64,000 nucleotides of DNA, taken from assembly GCF_023856365.1 (NCBI RefSeq), contig NC_064539.1, positions 30,740,118 to 30,804,117 of the forward strand, in the 5' to 3' direction. The translations under genes were made by a program, and so were the position numbers. This DNA comes from Brienomyrus brachyistius. Its lineage: Eukaryota > Chordata > Actinopteri > Osteoglossiformes > Mormyridae. Positions within the stretch are counted from its first letter, which is position 1, and each line of letters starts with the position of its first letter. This document shows, piece by piece, positions 25,801 through 38,092 of the stretch. Below the pieces are notes generated by a model. That model made no database searches and was not told the origin of the DNA. It saw nothing but the letters and a program-made list of their open reading frames with translations.

Positions 25801-26409
25801 AATCACGCTCCAGCATAATGAGGGGGGGGGGGCTGCACCGCAGCTGGCCGGGCAACAGGCCAAGGTCTCGGGGAGGCAGGTGGCACAACGGCCACTAAGA
25901 ACAGATCCAAGTCTCTGGAAGGGAGCTACTGTTGGACCTTTGAACAGGAGACATGTCCCATCTGTACTGGGGTATAACATGCCAGTACATGAAACAAGTT
26001 AATCTGAAGGGACAGGGAGGTGCTGTTCTGACAGAAACAAGGGAATCTCTTGAGCAGCTTTCAAGATGCAAAGGGACAAGGGTCCCGAAGACGATGCCAA
26101 AACGCAGCCCAGTGGACGAGCTGGGGAGCGAGTCAGCACATCCCAGCACATGTGACAAGTAACACCACTATTCCGGAAACATGACGGGCGAGATCACAAA
26201 CCCAAAGCAGACTACACAGGAAGTAAAGCCCAAATGCCCATTTACGGCGAGAAGGCAGCAGGCGTCTTCCATCCGTCAGCGGGATAGCAGAGTCGGCACC
26301 CAGGCATCGATACGGCTGCATACTTCCTCCCTGCGACGGTGCAGCCAATCAAACGCGCCGAGACGGAACACAGTGAAAAGAACATGGCAGACAGACGGTG
26401 TTAATCGTT
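22803..26409. other. Intergenic, no gene seen
   Basis: No coding exon supported. A stretch at 24600-24683 contains a perfect tandem pair of a 43-bp GC-rich unit (CTCCTGCTGCAGCGCCAGGC...). 24970-25105 resembles a common fish interspersed repeat (TTTATATAGCGCC, then GGAGGAACCAGACTC). A minus-strand AATAAA at 24242-24247 followed by a long A-run could mark a transcript end of unknown origin. Confidence 0.35.
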
Positions 26410-26415
26410 TTTATT
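26410..26415 (-). terminator. Candidate polyadenylation signal of tbc1d10a
   Basis: AATAAA on the minus strand, about 1.35 kb after the tbc1d10a stop codon. Sequence between is non-coding and would be its 3' UTR. Not confirmed by transcripts. Confidence 0.4.
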
Positions 26416-27169
26416 TGAGCAAATACAAGCTTCCTGGTGCAGAAACAGCATCGAGTACATCGTTGTATTTTTTTTCCAGGTTAAAAAAGTTATTGCAATT
26501 GTTAAAAAAGTAGAAAAACGAGGTCTTTGCGTTGCCGCTGTGTCTGGCACGGCCCATTCATCACACCCTCGGTGTGAAGGGGGGGGCAGCTCTATGACTA
26601 AACGGCGCGCGAGTGAATGAGCCCCAGAGCGAGAATAAAGAGCCCTTTTAGGTCGCCTCTCCGGTCAGGACATCCGTCTCCAGCGAGGAGCCGGCGATGA
26701 TGCCCCCAAGCCCACCTGCCCCGGCTATGCCGTGGGAATGAGTCACTCGCACGCTCTGAGCACTAGGCAGACCTGAAGGTTAGTGTGTGGCCTGGAATGC
26801 TAGTGTGGAGTAACCGTGGAGGTCAGTGTTGGCATTAGCTGGAGCAAAAGCCAGGGTTATGCTTACGTAAGCAGGGAGGGATGCATATGCAGACCTGGGG
26901 TACGGGCATGTTTGAGTGCAGGTTCCCTGGCTGCGAGGGAGCCAGGATAACGTGCTCACAAGCAGACAACGGGTGGACAATCACACTGGAATGCTCTCCA
27001 CAACCCCTTCAACACAGGAATCAATGTTAAAGAGGCGTCAAGCTCACTGCATCGTAGATCAACCAAAGCACACGCACTAACCGTGGATAGAAGTCACCAC
27101 CGGCATGGTGCACAAAGTCAATCAGGCTCTGCATCCCGTGTGGTCATGTGTGGCTGTGCATGTGCCGAT

Positions 27170-27292
27170 CGGCCGTGGGGGCGTGGCCCGGGATGGGCCG
27201 TGGGGGCCGTGGCCCGGGATGGGCCGTGGCCCGGGATGGGCCGTGGGGGCGTGGCCCGGGATGGGCTGTGGGGGCGTGGCCCGGGATCGGCT
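27170..27292. repeat. GC-rich minisatellite in tbc1d10a 3' UTR side
   Basis: About five to six tandem units built on GTGGGGGCGTGGCCCGGGAT with unit-length variation. The Gly/Arg/Pro-rich frames across it are artefacts. Confidence 0.85.
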
Positions 27293-27756
27293 ACCCATAA
27301 AGCTAGGTAATATCTGGCAGATGGGAAGCTTGTGTGTCACACTGTATAATCTAACTGCTGAAGTCAATACAAAAAGACTCACTGAAGATCACTGTGTTCT
27401 GGAGTGGTCAGAAATGCTACAAAAGCAGACATGGCTAAATGGCTCCCCCTAGCAGACAAAGAAGCAGACAACAAGTTGTCCTGAGCTCTTCCTGCAGTCA
27501 TACTTGCTAAAGCAAAACCCTCAGTGATTCACATATCAAAGTTATGTGAGCCCCCGCTCCCTCCCCAGTTCCAGTGGCCAGAACCAACAGGCTTAGATCC
27601 CAACCATGCCCCATGTTGGTAGCTCCTCTAGGTTAAAGCATGGCATGTGGGGGGGGGGTCAGTTCTGTAGGAATGTAGTAGCGGTCCCAGATCTACTGCC
27701 TCAGTGGTTCCCAGTTGCAATCCCACATGCCACCAGCAGGGCGGCAGCAGGTGCAA

Positions 27757-30700
27757 CTACAGGTAGGTGTCCTGCTCGCTGCTGCTCAGACTCAGGTCAG
27801 AGCCCTGCAGCCCCGTGTCCCTTAGGATGGGCCGGGGCTCGCCCTCTCCCTCAGGGACAGCCGGGGGCATGGAGGCGCTCTGCGGCAGCCCCATGACGAT
27901 TGTGGGCAGCTGCTGCAGGTGCTGCTGGCACGGAGGCTCCATCGCCATGATGGCCCGCGCACCGTGCAGCCGGGGGGGTGACCTGCAGTGCAGCTCGCCA
28001 TGCGTCTCCTTCCAGCGGCGCAGCTGGACCTGATGCTCCTTCTCGACATCCCGCTCGGACACGGGCAGCTCCAGGACCTGGGAGACAGATGGCAGCGTGA
28101 CAGCGGGGGACAAAAGAGGGAATAACAAAGGAGAGAGAGTGGAAAGCAACAGTAAACGGAGCAGTTAGGGACATGAAAGTCAGAGTTCATCACCAAAGCT
28201 ATGACCCTGGGAAGCTATATGATACGGGGAGGCACCTAAAGCCCCCTTAAGCCCCCCTGCCAGAAGCTCATGTGTCTGTCCACAGAAGAGCTCCACATAT
28301 TTGATCTCCTCCCTGTGTCCTTTGTCTTTTTAGCAGCTGGATTTAGGCTTTTTGCTAAACACACTTTTTCTCCACTAACTTCTTCAAGTCCCTGGAGACC
28401 AGAGTCAGAAATAAAAACGGCGTATTAATCATCCACCACCAGAGGGCAGCACACACACCCCCCCCTACCTGCTGGACGAGGAAGGCCTCCTGCATGTAGC
28501 GCAGGTCTAGGGCACGAAGCCGCTCCATGGTTTCATACTGGCCCGGACATGCCCTCAGCTTCTCTGGGGTTCCCAGCATGCTCCGCAGTAAGACCAACGC
28601 CACCCGGAAAATGATCTTCACCCCTGAGGTCAGGAAGCCAAGATCGGCGTTTACGTTCCATTTCCAGACAAATCGGAGAAATTCTGGTCAAATATTTTCT
28701 TCTTATTATTGAGTTTAAAAACAATCGAAAGACAGGAAATATAAAGAATGGCATCACCAAAGCATTGTGGGAAAAAAACAGCATTTTGGTATATAATGTG
28801 TTTTTTTTTTTTTTATGAAATAAGTTTTGTCAATGGACACATTCATAAAACATGGACATATGGCAGCTACATGGGTGACAGGCTAGCGTGTGATTAGCAT
28901 GTATGGTACGTGCCCGCCCACGGCACCCTCACCCTCGCAGAAGAACATGTCCCAGACACGGAGCACGGACGCCCAGGGTAGTGTACGCGAGAAGGCACAC
29001 ATGAACCACTCGGTCATGTACAGGACGGGCTCCAGCTTGTGTTTCTTCAGGTGCCGGTGAGCTACAGGGGACAGGCGACGGAGCAGCCCGAACAGGATCT
29101 CCCCGTCCAGCTGGATCGCCTCCTGCAGGCCGGCGGAACAGCAGCACACACATCTCAACACGCAAGGAACCTGCAGTGTTCCGCGCTCCCAGTCGTGCAA
29201 ATGCCTGTGATAGATCCTGCCAGGAGTCAAACTAGAGCTTACGATTACTCGGTGAAACGAGATTACTTGATTTTTTTAAATGCATTGTTTAAAAATGTAT
29301 CTTCCCGATGATTCTGCAATACGGTGCTCGGAAGACAGAGCGAAGCGAACGAGGGTCCAAATAAAATGCGAGCGAAAGCCTCCTGCATGTGCAAGTACTT
29401 CACATCAGAATGACTGCAACGCATCTTAAAAGAAAACACAGACGCAGACATAACCACATAACAGCATTCAAACCCAGAGACTTTGTGCTTCAGCCACAAG
29501 CCACCAGTCTGTGGACGAGATCTTTTCCTTAGACTTAAGTGAAAGCTAGACAGACTAGGGGTAACACTGAAGCCACAGAGCACTACAGTAACGATGGGGT
29601 CAAAGGTCGGCCTCACCAATCCAGCGCTGTAGTACCCAGGGAGGTACTTCTCACAGATCTGAACCAGGCCCCAGAAAGCATCCTGTCAATTGAAAAAATG
29701 ATCTGTACTAAACAGTGGTGCACAGGGAATAAGAATGCCTCTGCAGCATACCGAAGTATTCCGAGTTATATAAACTATGAACGTACCATAGGGTACATTT
29801 ACCACAGTACACCGAGTTATGTATACCTACAGCGGGGTGAACATTCAGCACAGCACAGCGAGCTCTGCACACACAGGGCATTGCACTTACTTCGGCGGGC
29901 ATGTGCATGAGCAGTACAGCAGCGACAGGAGCCTGTGCCTGGCAGTAGCCCTCGTCCGGCCGGTACAGGGTGTAGGCCTTGAGGACGCGGTTCAGGTCCT
30001 GCTGGCTACACAGAGAGCAGGATGAGAAGGCAAGCGCTGGTGCAGACCGGAGCCACGGCACAGTGATGACTTCTCACCCGTGACCTCCACGCGCCATGAA
30101 CATCTCATGGAAGGGAAACTGTCGGTGCAGGTCGCGCTCGATCACGTCCAGCCACACAGGGTCCCCCGGCAGAGCATCCAGCTCCTGCACACAGCGCACA
30201 CAGCACCGAGGATGACATCATCTGCTAAACGCATAAACCCCTTTTAGGGAATTCCGGTGAAGATCACAGTGTCCTCCCAGTGCACCATGGAGAGGCTACG
30301 TGAGCGACGGTAAACATACCTGGAACTTTCCCGAGTTCTGCTCACGCTTCACTTTGGCCCCAGACAGGTAAAGCCAGGCACGTCCGCGCAGTGAGGGTGG
30401 GATTCCCTTCTGACAGCGCACCTTCACCTGGCGTGGGGGGGGGGGGGGGGGGCACACGCTGCAGTGAGCACCTACCAGCACCCTAACCCTAACTCACACA
30501 TTTATGTTCAGCAACGACTGGGTCAGGGTCACACTGGTGTAGGGAGGGAGGGACAGGCAGAGCAGCAGGGTCATATTTTGTGGGGGGGGGGGGGGGGGGG
30601 GGTACCACCAGAGGGAACAGGATGACACACCAGAGGGAACAGGCAGAGAGTCAGAGTCATGGGGGGGGTGGTGCTGTCAGAAGGGAGGGCAGCTCTGAGA

Positions 30701-32716
30701 TTCACCTTGCGGTGCCTCTTGGACATCCACTTGTCCCAGTGGTTAAGCATGTCCAGCCACTTGGCCTCCCGCTGACGCAGCACCTCTGGGGGGACGTCTT
30801 GGGTCCTGAGGAGGCAGCAGGCAGATCAGAGTCTGGATGGGGCTGGGGGGGGGGGGGGGGGGGGGGCACGAGGCCCAGACACCCAGCAGGTCCACGTGTG
30901 CAAAAGCTCATCACAGCACATTCAGTTTAGAGAGAATTCACTGACTGCAACCCCTGGGGCCACGGTGTGGATGGATGGAAACCAGGATTACATCGACGTC
31001 TGGGCCAGAATTTACAAAGCATCACGCTAGAAAACCAGCCAGCAGAGCTACCAAATTGAGAAGCACTAGCATGGAACACCGACAATCTCTTACGGCTCCG
31101 GAAGCTGCAGTCTGCGAGACCAACAATTAGTCCAAGTCACACACACAGGGAAGCCGAAATGCACGCAGGTCACTAATCCAAGGTCGGCAAGTTTTCAGAG
31201 GGAGAGGGTCACATGGGCAGGGGGGTGATTATACACTCTCGGCAGATTACTACAGATCAGCAGATTACCAGGATGGGAAGAGGGAAAGGCGGCACCAGGA
31301 AACAGGCAGCAAACTCAGCACATACAGCCAGGCAGGGAATAAGCCCCACCGGACACACGTGCTGAGCGCCACAACAGCCTGACAGGCGCACGCAGCAAGC
31401 CAAGCCCATACAAAAAAACATGCCAATAGGCCAAGCCACGCCCATCGCGCTTCCCAAACCACCTGGGTGCCTGACACTATGGTAGGATTACAGAAAGAGA
31501 CAGGCAGAACATCCTCCTGGTGTCTCAGAGGATAGTGATTAAACACAGCAAAATACTCCCCAGTGTGCTACAGCAGGCTTTTTCGCCTCTCCCACAATTC
31601 CACGCAGACTTCTCCGCAACAAAAGCAGAGCTGACTGTCAGGAAATGAGATAAAGTTTAATACCAGTCAACTTAAGCGCTCCCAGCAGAATGCTGATCTC
31701 TATCACCAGCGGGGAAAACAAACAGAGCACCGCAAACTGCACAGCCAATTAGCAATTACACACATGGCTCCGACCAATCAGGAGTGCGCGGCTGAAGAAG
31801 CAGAACCAATCCGATCACCCCTCTCACACCGACTGGCATGTGTCGGTCTCACGTGCACATATCTCGGCAAAACAATTTACCGTGATTAACCTCTCAAATG
31901 GAGGGATTAGGGCAAGGAGATGAGCAACAATAGGAACCAGTCGAAATGCATGATGCGAATACATCCTTACAGGTGGACTATGTCCCAGGACACATACGCC
32001 AATAAACCACGGCTTATGACGAGGAAACAAGAAGTCCGTACAACTGCGGGAATCAGCTGCACGGACCCCTGTTATGGCGGTTATAACTATCACACGGCCG
32101 GCCGCATGTTAATCGTTAGATAAGGTTAATGGTTAAACAGAAAAGCCTCTTACAGCAGGAGCACTGCAAGCCTTAACCACTGCCGTGCCAAATCAATCGC
32201 ATCGCACGATCCTAAAAGCGAGAGTCACTCACGGCTGTGCACAGCCGGACAGGAGCAGAAACCTCTCCCGGCCCTGGGACCAGCGAGGTCCGGCTGCGTG
32301 ATCCAGCTGATCGGAGCAGGGCGCTGTGGCCGCAGTGCAGACGACGCCTTGTTTCTAGGGGTAATAAGGTGTCCGTAAGCTGTCTTCGCTAAACCCAAGG
32401 TCGCCAACTTTGGCCAGCTTTTGATGTAGCGAATTATAGGTTTATAATGGAACGAAAAGTCCGAAAGCGTGAGTGTCACGCCAGATTCTTGAGGGCTGGC
32501 AACCCTGTAAACCGGACCCCAGCTCTTCAGAGGGACCCGCAGGAAGATACGCGGAGGACAGGCAGCAAGAGCCAGACCGGCGCCCCCTCATACTTACACG
32601 TAGTCTGAGGTCTGCTGAGGCCCGCCTACGAAACCGTATTTATCTGGGCTGAAGTCCCCGGCTTGCGGAGCCCCCTGGGAGTCTGCCTGGGGTCCGTTTC
32701 CTGGTACTCGATCCAT
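27757..32716 (-). CDS. tbc1d10a: TBC1 domain family member 10A (RabGAP), 9 exons
   Basis: GTPase-activating protein for Rab GTPases (mammalian EPI64, Rab27A/Rab35 activity), held at apical microvilli by binding EBP50/NHERF1. Exons on the minus strand: 32716-32598, 30805-30706, 30427-30320, 30184-30078, 30005-29891, 29682-29617, 29122-28933, 28623-28469, 28077-27757; phases agree and give 426 aa (human 508). The TBC domain starts at [14 protein letters not shown]. It has the arginine finger in [10 protein letters not shown] and the glutamine finger in GYCQAQAP, followed by [17 protein letters not shown] and [10 protein letters not shown]. The C-terminus is EQDTYL, with DTYL the class I PDZ ligand known from EPI64. 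This, together with the conserved RSPPRLHGA block, separates it from TBC1D10B and TBC1D10C. The first exon is short and lies in a CpG-rich region. The first intron is about 1.8 kb. Confidence 0.95.
30435..30452. repeat. G homopolymer at a splice acceptor
   Basis: Eighteen G on the plus strand; on the minus strand an 18-base C-run located five bases before the AG of tbc1d10a exon 3, so it replaces the usual polypyrimidine tract. Similar G-runs lie in the next introns at 30582-30602 and 30846-30866. Confidence 0.9.
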
Positions 32717-34299
32717 GGTGGGGCGGGTGTTACAGGGATCAGGAGGGTGGCGGAGGTTTGGCGAGTCCCCGGCAGCGGCGCGTAGCTCGCTGCCCCGGCA
32801 TCAGGCAGACGGAGGCGCGGTCCCGTCAGACGCGCCGAAAAGCACCGAGCCGGGCCGAGTCACAGCTTACAGGCGCCTACTGGGTCGGCCGGCCGGCAGC
32901 CAGCACACACTGTTCCTTGTGCCAAGATCCCGCCGAGTGTTCATCCCCTTTAAATGCTGAGGCGATGCTGCCCGGAGGTTGGGGACACCCCAGGCGCCTT
33001 AGTCTCGGCTCCGGCCGCACTTCAAACACTCTTCCCGGCGCACGTCCCGAGTCGCTAGGACCCCGTCCGATCTTCGGATTTCGGACTTGTTAAGCTTCTT
33101 TTCGGCCGATGGTTACTACATGCCACCCCTAAACCGCCGACCGAAGGCTATGGTTAACATCAAAGTAATGGTAAAGCTAAAGCTAATGGTACGCCAGTCT
33201 CTGGCGGCGCTCGGGAGGCGTGTCCGAGCATGCGCAGTAGACGTGCCGGCTGCAGGAGTATCGTGGGGTGCGGTTCGAATCCACATACTCTTACCTTATT
33301 GTCCCCGAGAGTTATAACTATCACAGAATTATCTTAAATTCTGGTATATTTGTAAAACAGAGCACGAAATTCGTGGACATTTTGATAACTAATGATCCGT
33401 TTATACACTTGACCTCGACGATTAAAAAAAAAAAAAAACATATTTTATAGTTCAAAGTGGATCTGGTTTATTTCCAGCATATTTCTGGACTCGGCAGTTT
33501 TGTGGATTGGAAAATGAATCATTGAAAAGCAGATTATCGCTGAGGAGTTTCTCAGTTTCAGACCAGAACAAGCAAGCAAGCAAACATGAAAATTTAAAAT
33601 CCATGTTCTTTTAATGTTTAAGATATAGAGAAAGAACACAACTCCGGGTTTTTTGGAAGTATAGAACCCAAAACCATTGCATGATGTGGCCAAAGACACA
33701 CACACAGCACAATAGCCGGATTCTAAGCAACATGTGCTGTCTCTTCAAATGAAACTTATATATAAATCTTTCTGTCTGTTTCAGTTTTACAGCAGGTGTT
33801 GATTAAGGTTTTTAGCTTCCAGTCAGCATAATGAAGGGAAGTTATGACAGTACAAAGTTGATGTCACACCCCTGAATTGAAGTGTTCTGCCTCTTTTTAA
33901 CTTTCCAGTGTTCATTACAGCATGAATAGCAAACACCATACCACAAAAATAATTATGTACTAAAACAGGCGAAACAAGTAAATTGTCATTGGATGCACAG
34001 CAGAATTTCAGCTAAAATGATATGTCTCACCTTAGATCTATGTTTTATTTCAAAATTTAAACAACAAAGTGAGTGTCATTCCTTCAGTAAACTGAGTGTA
34101 TCCGCTTACCCAGTCCATTTTTAATAAAGGGAAGCTTATCAGACTCGTTCCCCTGGCACTTTGATGAAAAGGTCATGCATGGTGTTGGTTTTCGGCCTTA
34201 ACGCTGGATAATCTACAGGAAATGATATGCATAATACTGAGGCGTTTCAGGTGGACAGAGAGGGATGTGCTTTTCAAATGAGGATCTCACTGACTCTAA
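32717..34299. other. tbc1d10a promoter region and AT-rich flank
   Basis: 32717-33260 is GC-rich with many CpG and lies directly upstream of the tbc1d10a start, so it is a likely CpG-island promoter. 33300-34299 is AT-rich with no gene. A pol III B-box-like GGTTCGAATCC at 33271 has no matching A box and is not called as a tRNA. Confidence 0.45.
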
Positions 34300-34945
34300 A
34301 GGCAGAAATATACTTGCTGTTAACTACGTACATATCTACGTACGTACAGCCGCGGTCCGAATCCTGCGTTCTTGGCGTCGGTTTTTGTGCAAGTACTCAA
34401 AAATTAACGGAACGTATATGGAGATGCAATACCTGCGTAATTTATAGGGCGCAGAGTTGCGAGATCTTCACTCAACAGTCAAGATGTCCACGTTTGAGGA
34501 CCTGTTTACTGAGCAAGTCCGCAATTATCCTAATTTATATGACGTGAAAGAACCTCCCTACAGTGACAAAATAGCATGTAATAATAGTTGGCAAGAGATT
34601 TCAAACATCCTGAATATTAATTCGGAAATTTGTAAAAACAAGTGGCGACAAGTGAGACGAATGTACCATCTCTGCGATTTGCGTTTTCTTCTCTGGTGCC
34701 CTCTCAGTATATTGAAGATTAATAATTCTTCAAGTGAAGACATATTTGTTCGCAATAACAGATGATGATTTTAAGATACAGGTATTCATTCATTTATTTG
34801 GTTTGTGGTGTCGACACTGATCCCTGGTGGTGAGGAGTACACACTACAGATTACGACGCACAGTACAGACGCAAGTATATCAGCACAAACGTTAACAACG
34901 CAACTGTGTACGGATACGTAGCTCACAGCAAGTGTATTTCTGCCT
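34300..34945. mobile_element. Non-autonomous PIF/Harbinger element carrying a Myb/MADF ORF
   Basis: Terminal inverted repeats of at least 30 bp: the left end AGGCAGAAATATACTTGCTG matches the reverse complement of the right end (AGGCAGAAATACACTTGCTG) with one change in the first 20 bases. A 3-bp target duplication TAA lies at 34297-34299 and 34946-34948, as expected for Harbinger (TWA). The 646-bp interior holds one ORF and no transposase. Confidence 0.88.
34484..34765 (+). CDS. MADF/Myb-like DNA-binding protein fragment of a Harbinger element
   Basis: 93 aa, ATG start with a purine at -3. Residues 8-60 form a MADF-like trihelix (FTEQVRNYPNLYD, then SWQEISNILNI, then CKNKWRQVRRMY). The family binds element ends; in Harbinger transposons a Myb-like partner brings the transposase to the DNA and into the nucleus. 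Downstream of the domain the sequence is short and looks like the product of an internal deletion. It lies wholly inside the element with the TAA duplication. Whether it is expressed is unknown. Confidence 0.65.
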   Translation: MSTFEDLFTEQVRNYPNLYDVKEPPYSDKIACNNSWQEISNILNINSEICKNKWRQVRRMYHLCDLRFLLWCPLSILKINNSSSEDIFVRNNR

Positions 34946-34948
34946 TAA

Positions 34949-35914
34949 CACTCATTCAGTCGCAGGCCAGGCCTCTCATACCTGGGAAGGGAGGTCAATC
35001 CGCCTGCTTACCCGCTGCTATTGCACTAGGCACTACCAAGTTCCCCAAATGGCAATAACCATGACAACCAGGGGTACTTTAATGCCCAGAGGGGCTCTGC
35101 TAAAATGGGGCCTCAAATTCTGACCTGCAGATATTGGTATCCCCCTCACCACAGCCCCATAACTTGCCCCCTAGTCATTGCATCGTTCCTTTGTGGCCCC
35201 CGAACCTGACGATGAGCTGCTCCACCAGCTTGGTCACTATTGTGGTGGCGCTCTAGTGCTGCACTGGGTACATCTGCTGCCAACAGCATCTGGCACCAGC
35301 ATGTCTACCCCCACCCTCCCCATGGGGGCTTCAGCATGAGGGAGCTGAACTTAAAAGACACAAGCCAGATTCACTTAGGGGAAGGAGTGACAATACCATT
35401 AATGAAGTGTGCTCTATAGAAAGATGTGTGTAGGCTGTAGTCACAGACAATGGTTTGTATTTCCTGTGCTCCTGTGCTGGCCTGAGCTTTCTTCTGGTAC
35501 GCATCCTGTCCAACCCCTGTTAAGGATTGCTGGAAGTACGTCACTAATGTTGATGTTGTTATTAATGTTGGTGCATTGTTGATAATGTTATGAGTTTGTT
35601 ATAAATCGGTAATGCCTTTTACCTGTCTAAAATAAAATTTTGTCATAAGTATGTACATGAGAATTACATTCCACGTGGGGTCCGCGGATATTTACCATTA
35701 TCCGGTCTTGGGGGGTATAGCCCGTGGATACGGGGGGGCTACTGTAATCGCTCTCTTCGACATTCTCTTTTAGTTATTTTTACATGCGTGGTGCGATGTT
35801 TCCCTTACAAATTAAAAGTCAGATAAGCGAAATATATTCATTTAGGCAAAGAAATACATGATATGACGAATTAAAACAACTTTTTTCCACGTGTGCAATT
35901 TGGCATCAGTCAGT
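34949..35914. other. Repeat-like DNA with a Tigger-type end
   Basis: No gene supported. 35640-35744 ends in a sequence whose reverse complement begins CAGTAGCCCCCCCGTATCCA and is followed by TA, as in pogo/Tigger-type termini. No left end was found, so this is a remnant. AATAAA occurs at about 35630. Confidence 0.4.
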
Positions 35915-36705
35915 AGAAAAATATATTCGGCAGAATTGGGGCGTGGCCAAGCACCGCCGACGCATGCGCAACGTTTTGCGTAACGCGTCGTTATGGTCGA
36001 TACGGCTTGGCGTCGGCAGCAAAGGAGCAGGAAAGAATACATGGGATGTTTGGTGAGTATTATGGATGGGCGATACCAAATAATGCCTAAGTTAATATCC
36101 CGGTGCCTGTTCGGGGCCCTAAACAAAAAAAATTTGGATGGCGGGCGGATTATATTTGCGGTAGGGAATAAAATCTGAACCGGGCACTAAAGGACTCTCG
36201 CACACATTCCCCGCGCCCCGCATCACTACACACTGTTTGTAAGATTTATGCTGTTGTACATATTTATTCGATATTTTACACATATTATTTATAAATTACG
36301 TTTTGTCTCGGCTTTGCACCGTTCATGGACCCTGTAGAATGTCGACAATAAAGCACTGACTTGAACTGAAGTTTGTCGACCTGCATTAAGTATATTAGAA
36401 TCGTTTCTCAAACTGAAACATGCAACCGAAAGAATCAATTGGCATCATGCACGAAAATTGCTTCAAAGTAATGAAATATACAATCAATTAGTGAGAGAAT
36501 CAGGTTTGGATAACAACAGAGTAATTGCACGAGTCCTACGACATGCCAGGACCATTCATAAATTTTGTTCGTACCTAAAAGAACATTTGAAGTACGAGAA
36601 TGTTGGTGAATATACTAAGTTATCCTAAATCACTCTTACGAGCTACATGAACGATTCTGCTCGTTCGAGTGGTTCTTACATGCGGCCCAATATTTCAGTA
36701 CTGAT
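35915..36705 (+). repeat. Interspersed repeat R, copy A
   Basis: About 745 bases are colinear with 47183-47940 at high identity with few indels, and its last part also matches 51275-51400. The first third has a conserved short frame (MVDTAWRRQQRSRKE...). The middle has a LINE-like 3' UTR with an AATAAA near 36350. The family is not one I can name. Neither copy has an obvious terminal repeat. Confidence 0.8.
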
Positions 36706-37185
36706 CTGGACATGCTTTGTGAGTAAAGTGCAGCATTAGCAAATACAGAAATTTTAATTAAAAAAAAGTTTTTTCCTAAAACCTATTCACAAAGTGGCTG
36801 AGAGCAACTTTAAGTTTGAAAAAGAGCCAACTCCTAAGATAAGAGTAAGAGTCTGTCGCTTTGGTTGATGTCATTTCTCATGCACAAGCTTGCCTGCAGT
36901 AACCAGGGGACTGGTTGATGGTGCTGGTGAAAATGTATGTGCAGCGTCCCATGAACGCAAATACGGTGGAAACCGCTTAATGATCATGGTTACAGTGATC
37001 AACTGCTTATATGGATTAAAAACTTAGTTGAAGTCTTCGTTTTGGTATTTCTTATTTCAGTTTATGGAAATGTTTTAATTAATTATTATAACCCTGCCTT
37101 GCGTGACAGAGTACACAGTTTGTCTTAGTAAAATTCATATTAATTCTTATCCGTGCAATACTTCAGAAATGAGACCAGTATGTAA
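36706..37185. other. AT-rich spacer, nothing seen
   Basis: No ORF, RNA gene or clear repeat was recognised between repeat R copy A and the start of the zinc-finger gene duplication unit. Confidence 0.5.
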
Positions 37186-38092
37186 ACACAATTTGCCAAT
37201 ATCGAGGTCATTTACATCCATATATTGTGTGATAAGCACATTATTATTGTCAAACTGTTAACTTTGTTAACTATGACTTGATTGTTTTTACTTTGTGTAC
37301 ATCAAACCAAATTCACTTTTTTTAGTTCCATCCAGGTTCACAGACTGAGGAAGTGAAAAGCATTTATTAACAAAGCAGCCTGAACCCCTGTCAGGTGAGT
37401 TCAGTTTGTTTTGTTATTTCAGGTCAGGCCATGGACATGTCAAGTAGAGGCAGATCCAGCCTCCAGGGCTGCATTCAGGAAATTTTATTTGCCATTATGA
37501 AGGAATTCTGTAGTTGTTATTGAGTGGCCCTGGAGCAGTATTTGGCATTAGGGGCTTTGCTGAAGGACCCAACACTGATATGACCACTCACCCAGCCACA
37601 GGATTTGAACCAGCAACCTTCTGATCATAGGCACAGAGTCCAATCCTGCACACACGGCTACATTAGGCAGGACAAGTTTCCCGGTGCTTCGGATCTTCAT
37701 CCTGATGACCCAGTTGGATAAGAGCTGATAGCTCAGAGCCTGAAGCTGCAGAACCGATACAGCATCTGTGTCATGATTCTGCTAAATAAACAGGATCAAA
37801 ACATGTTCATTGTTCCCTTTCTGCTCTCAGACGTCCCCCCGCAGGGCTGTGCCCAGCTGCAACATGGACCAGAAACCTCCCCAGCTAAGTGTGGCAGATG
37901 TGAAGGAGGAAGTGCAGGACGTCCTCATATCGGATGTGGACGGGGCCGGGCACAGCAGCCCTGACAAGGTGAAATGGAGCGCTGCTGGTGTGGGGCCCAG
38001 CTGCCTTCTGCACTCACAGGTTGCTCACCTTGCTTGTTAGTATCCAAGCAACTGCATGACTTTTGACCTTTCTGAAGTCATCTGGGATTTTT
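37186..38092 (+). repeat. Segmental duplication unit, copy 1 (with znf 5' exons)
   Basis: Colinear with 50141-51218 over the 5' non-coding exon, an intronic SINE-like piece and the first coding exon of the zinc-finger gene. The similarity is highest in the coding exon (105 bp with two substitutions that I see). Confidence 0.85.
37540..37680 (-). mobile_element. tRNA-like SINE piece in znf intron
   Basis: Contains ATTTGAACCAGCAACCTTCT, the reverse complement of a pol III B box region, in a context (TTAGGGGCTTTGCTGAAGGA) widespread in fish genomes. The same element lies at 50680-50790 in the duplicate, so it predates the duplication. Confidence 0.6.

Noticed and set aside
33260..33290. B-box-like GGTTCGAATCC as a tRNA gene
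   Set aside because: No A box at the right distance and no cloverleaf could be drawn.
34484..36180. Joining the MADF-like ORF with the short frame at 35993-36178 as one gene
   Set aside because: The first lies inside a closed transposon with target duplications ending at 34948; the second belongs to a separate repeat also found at 47.2 kb.
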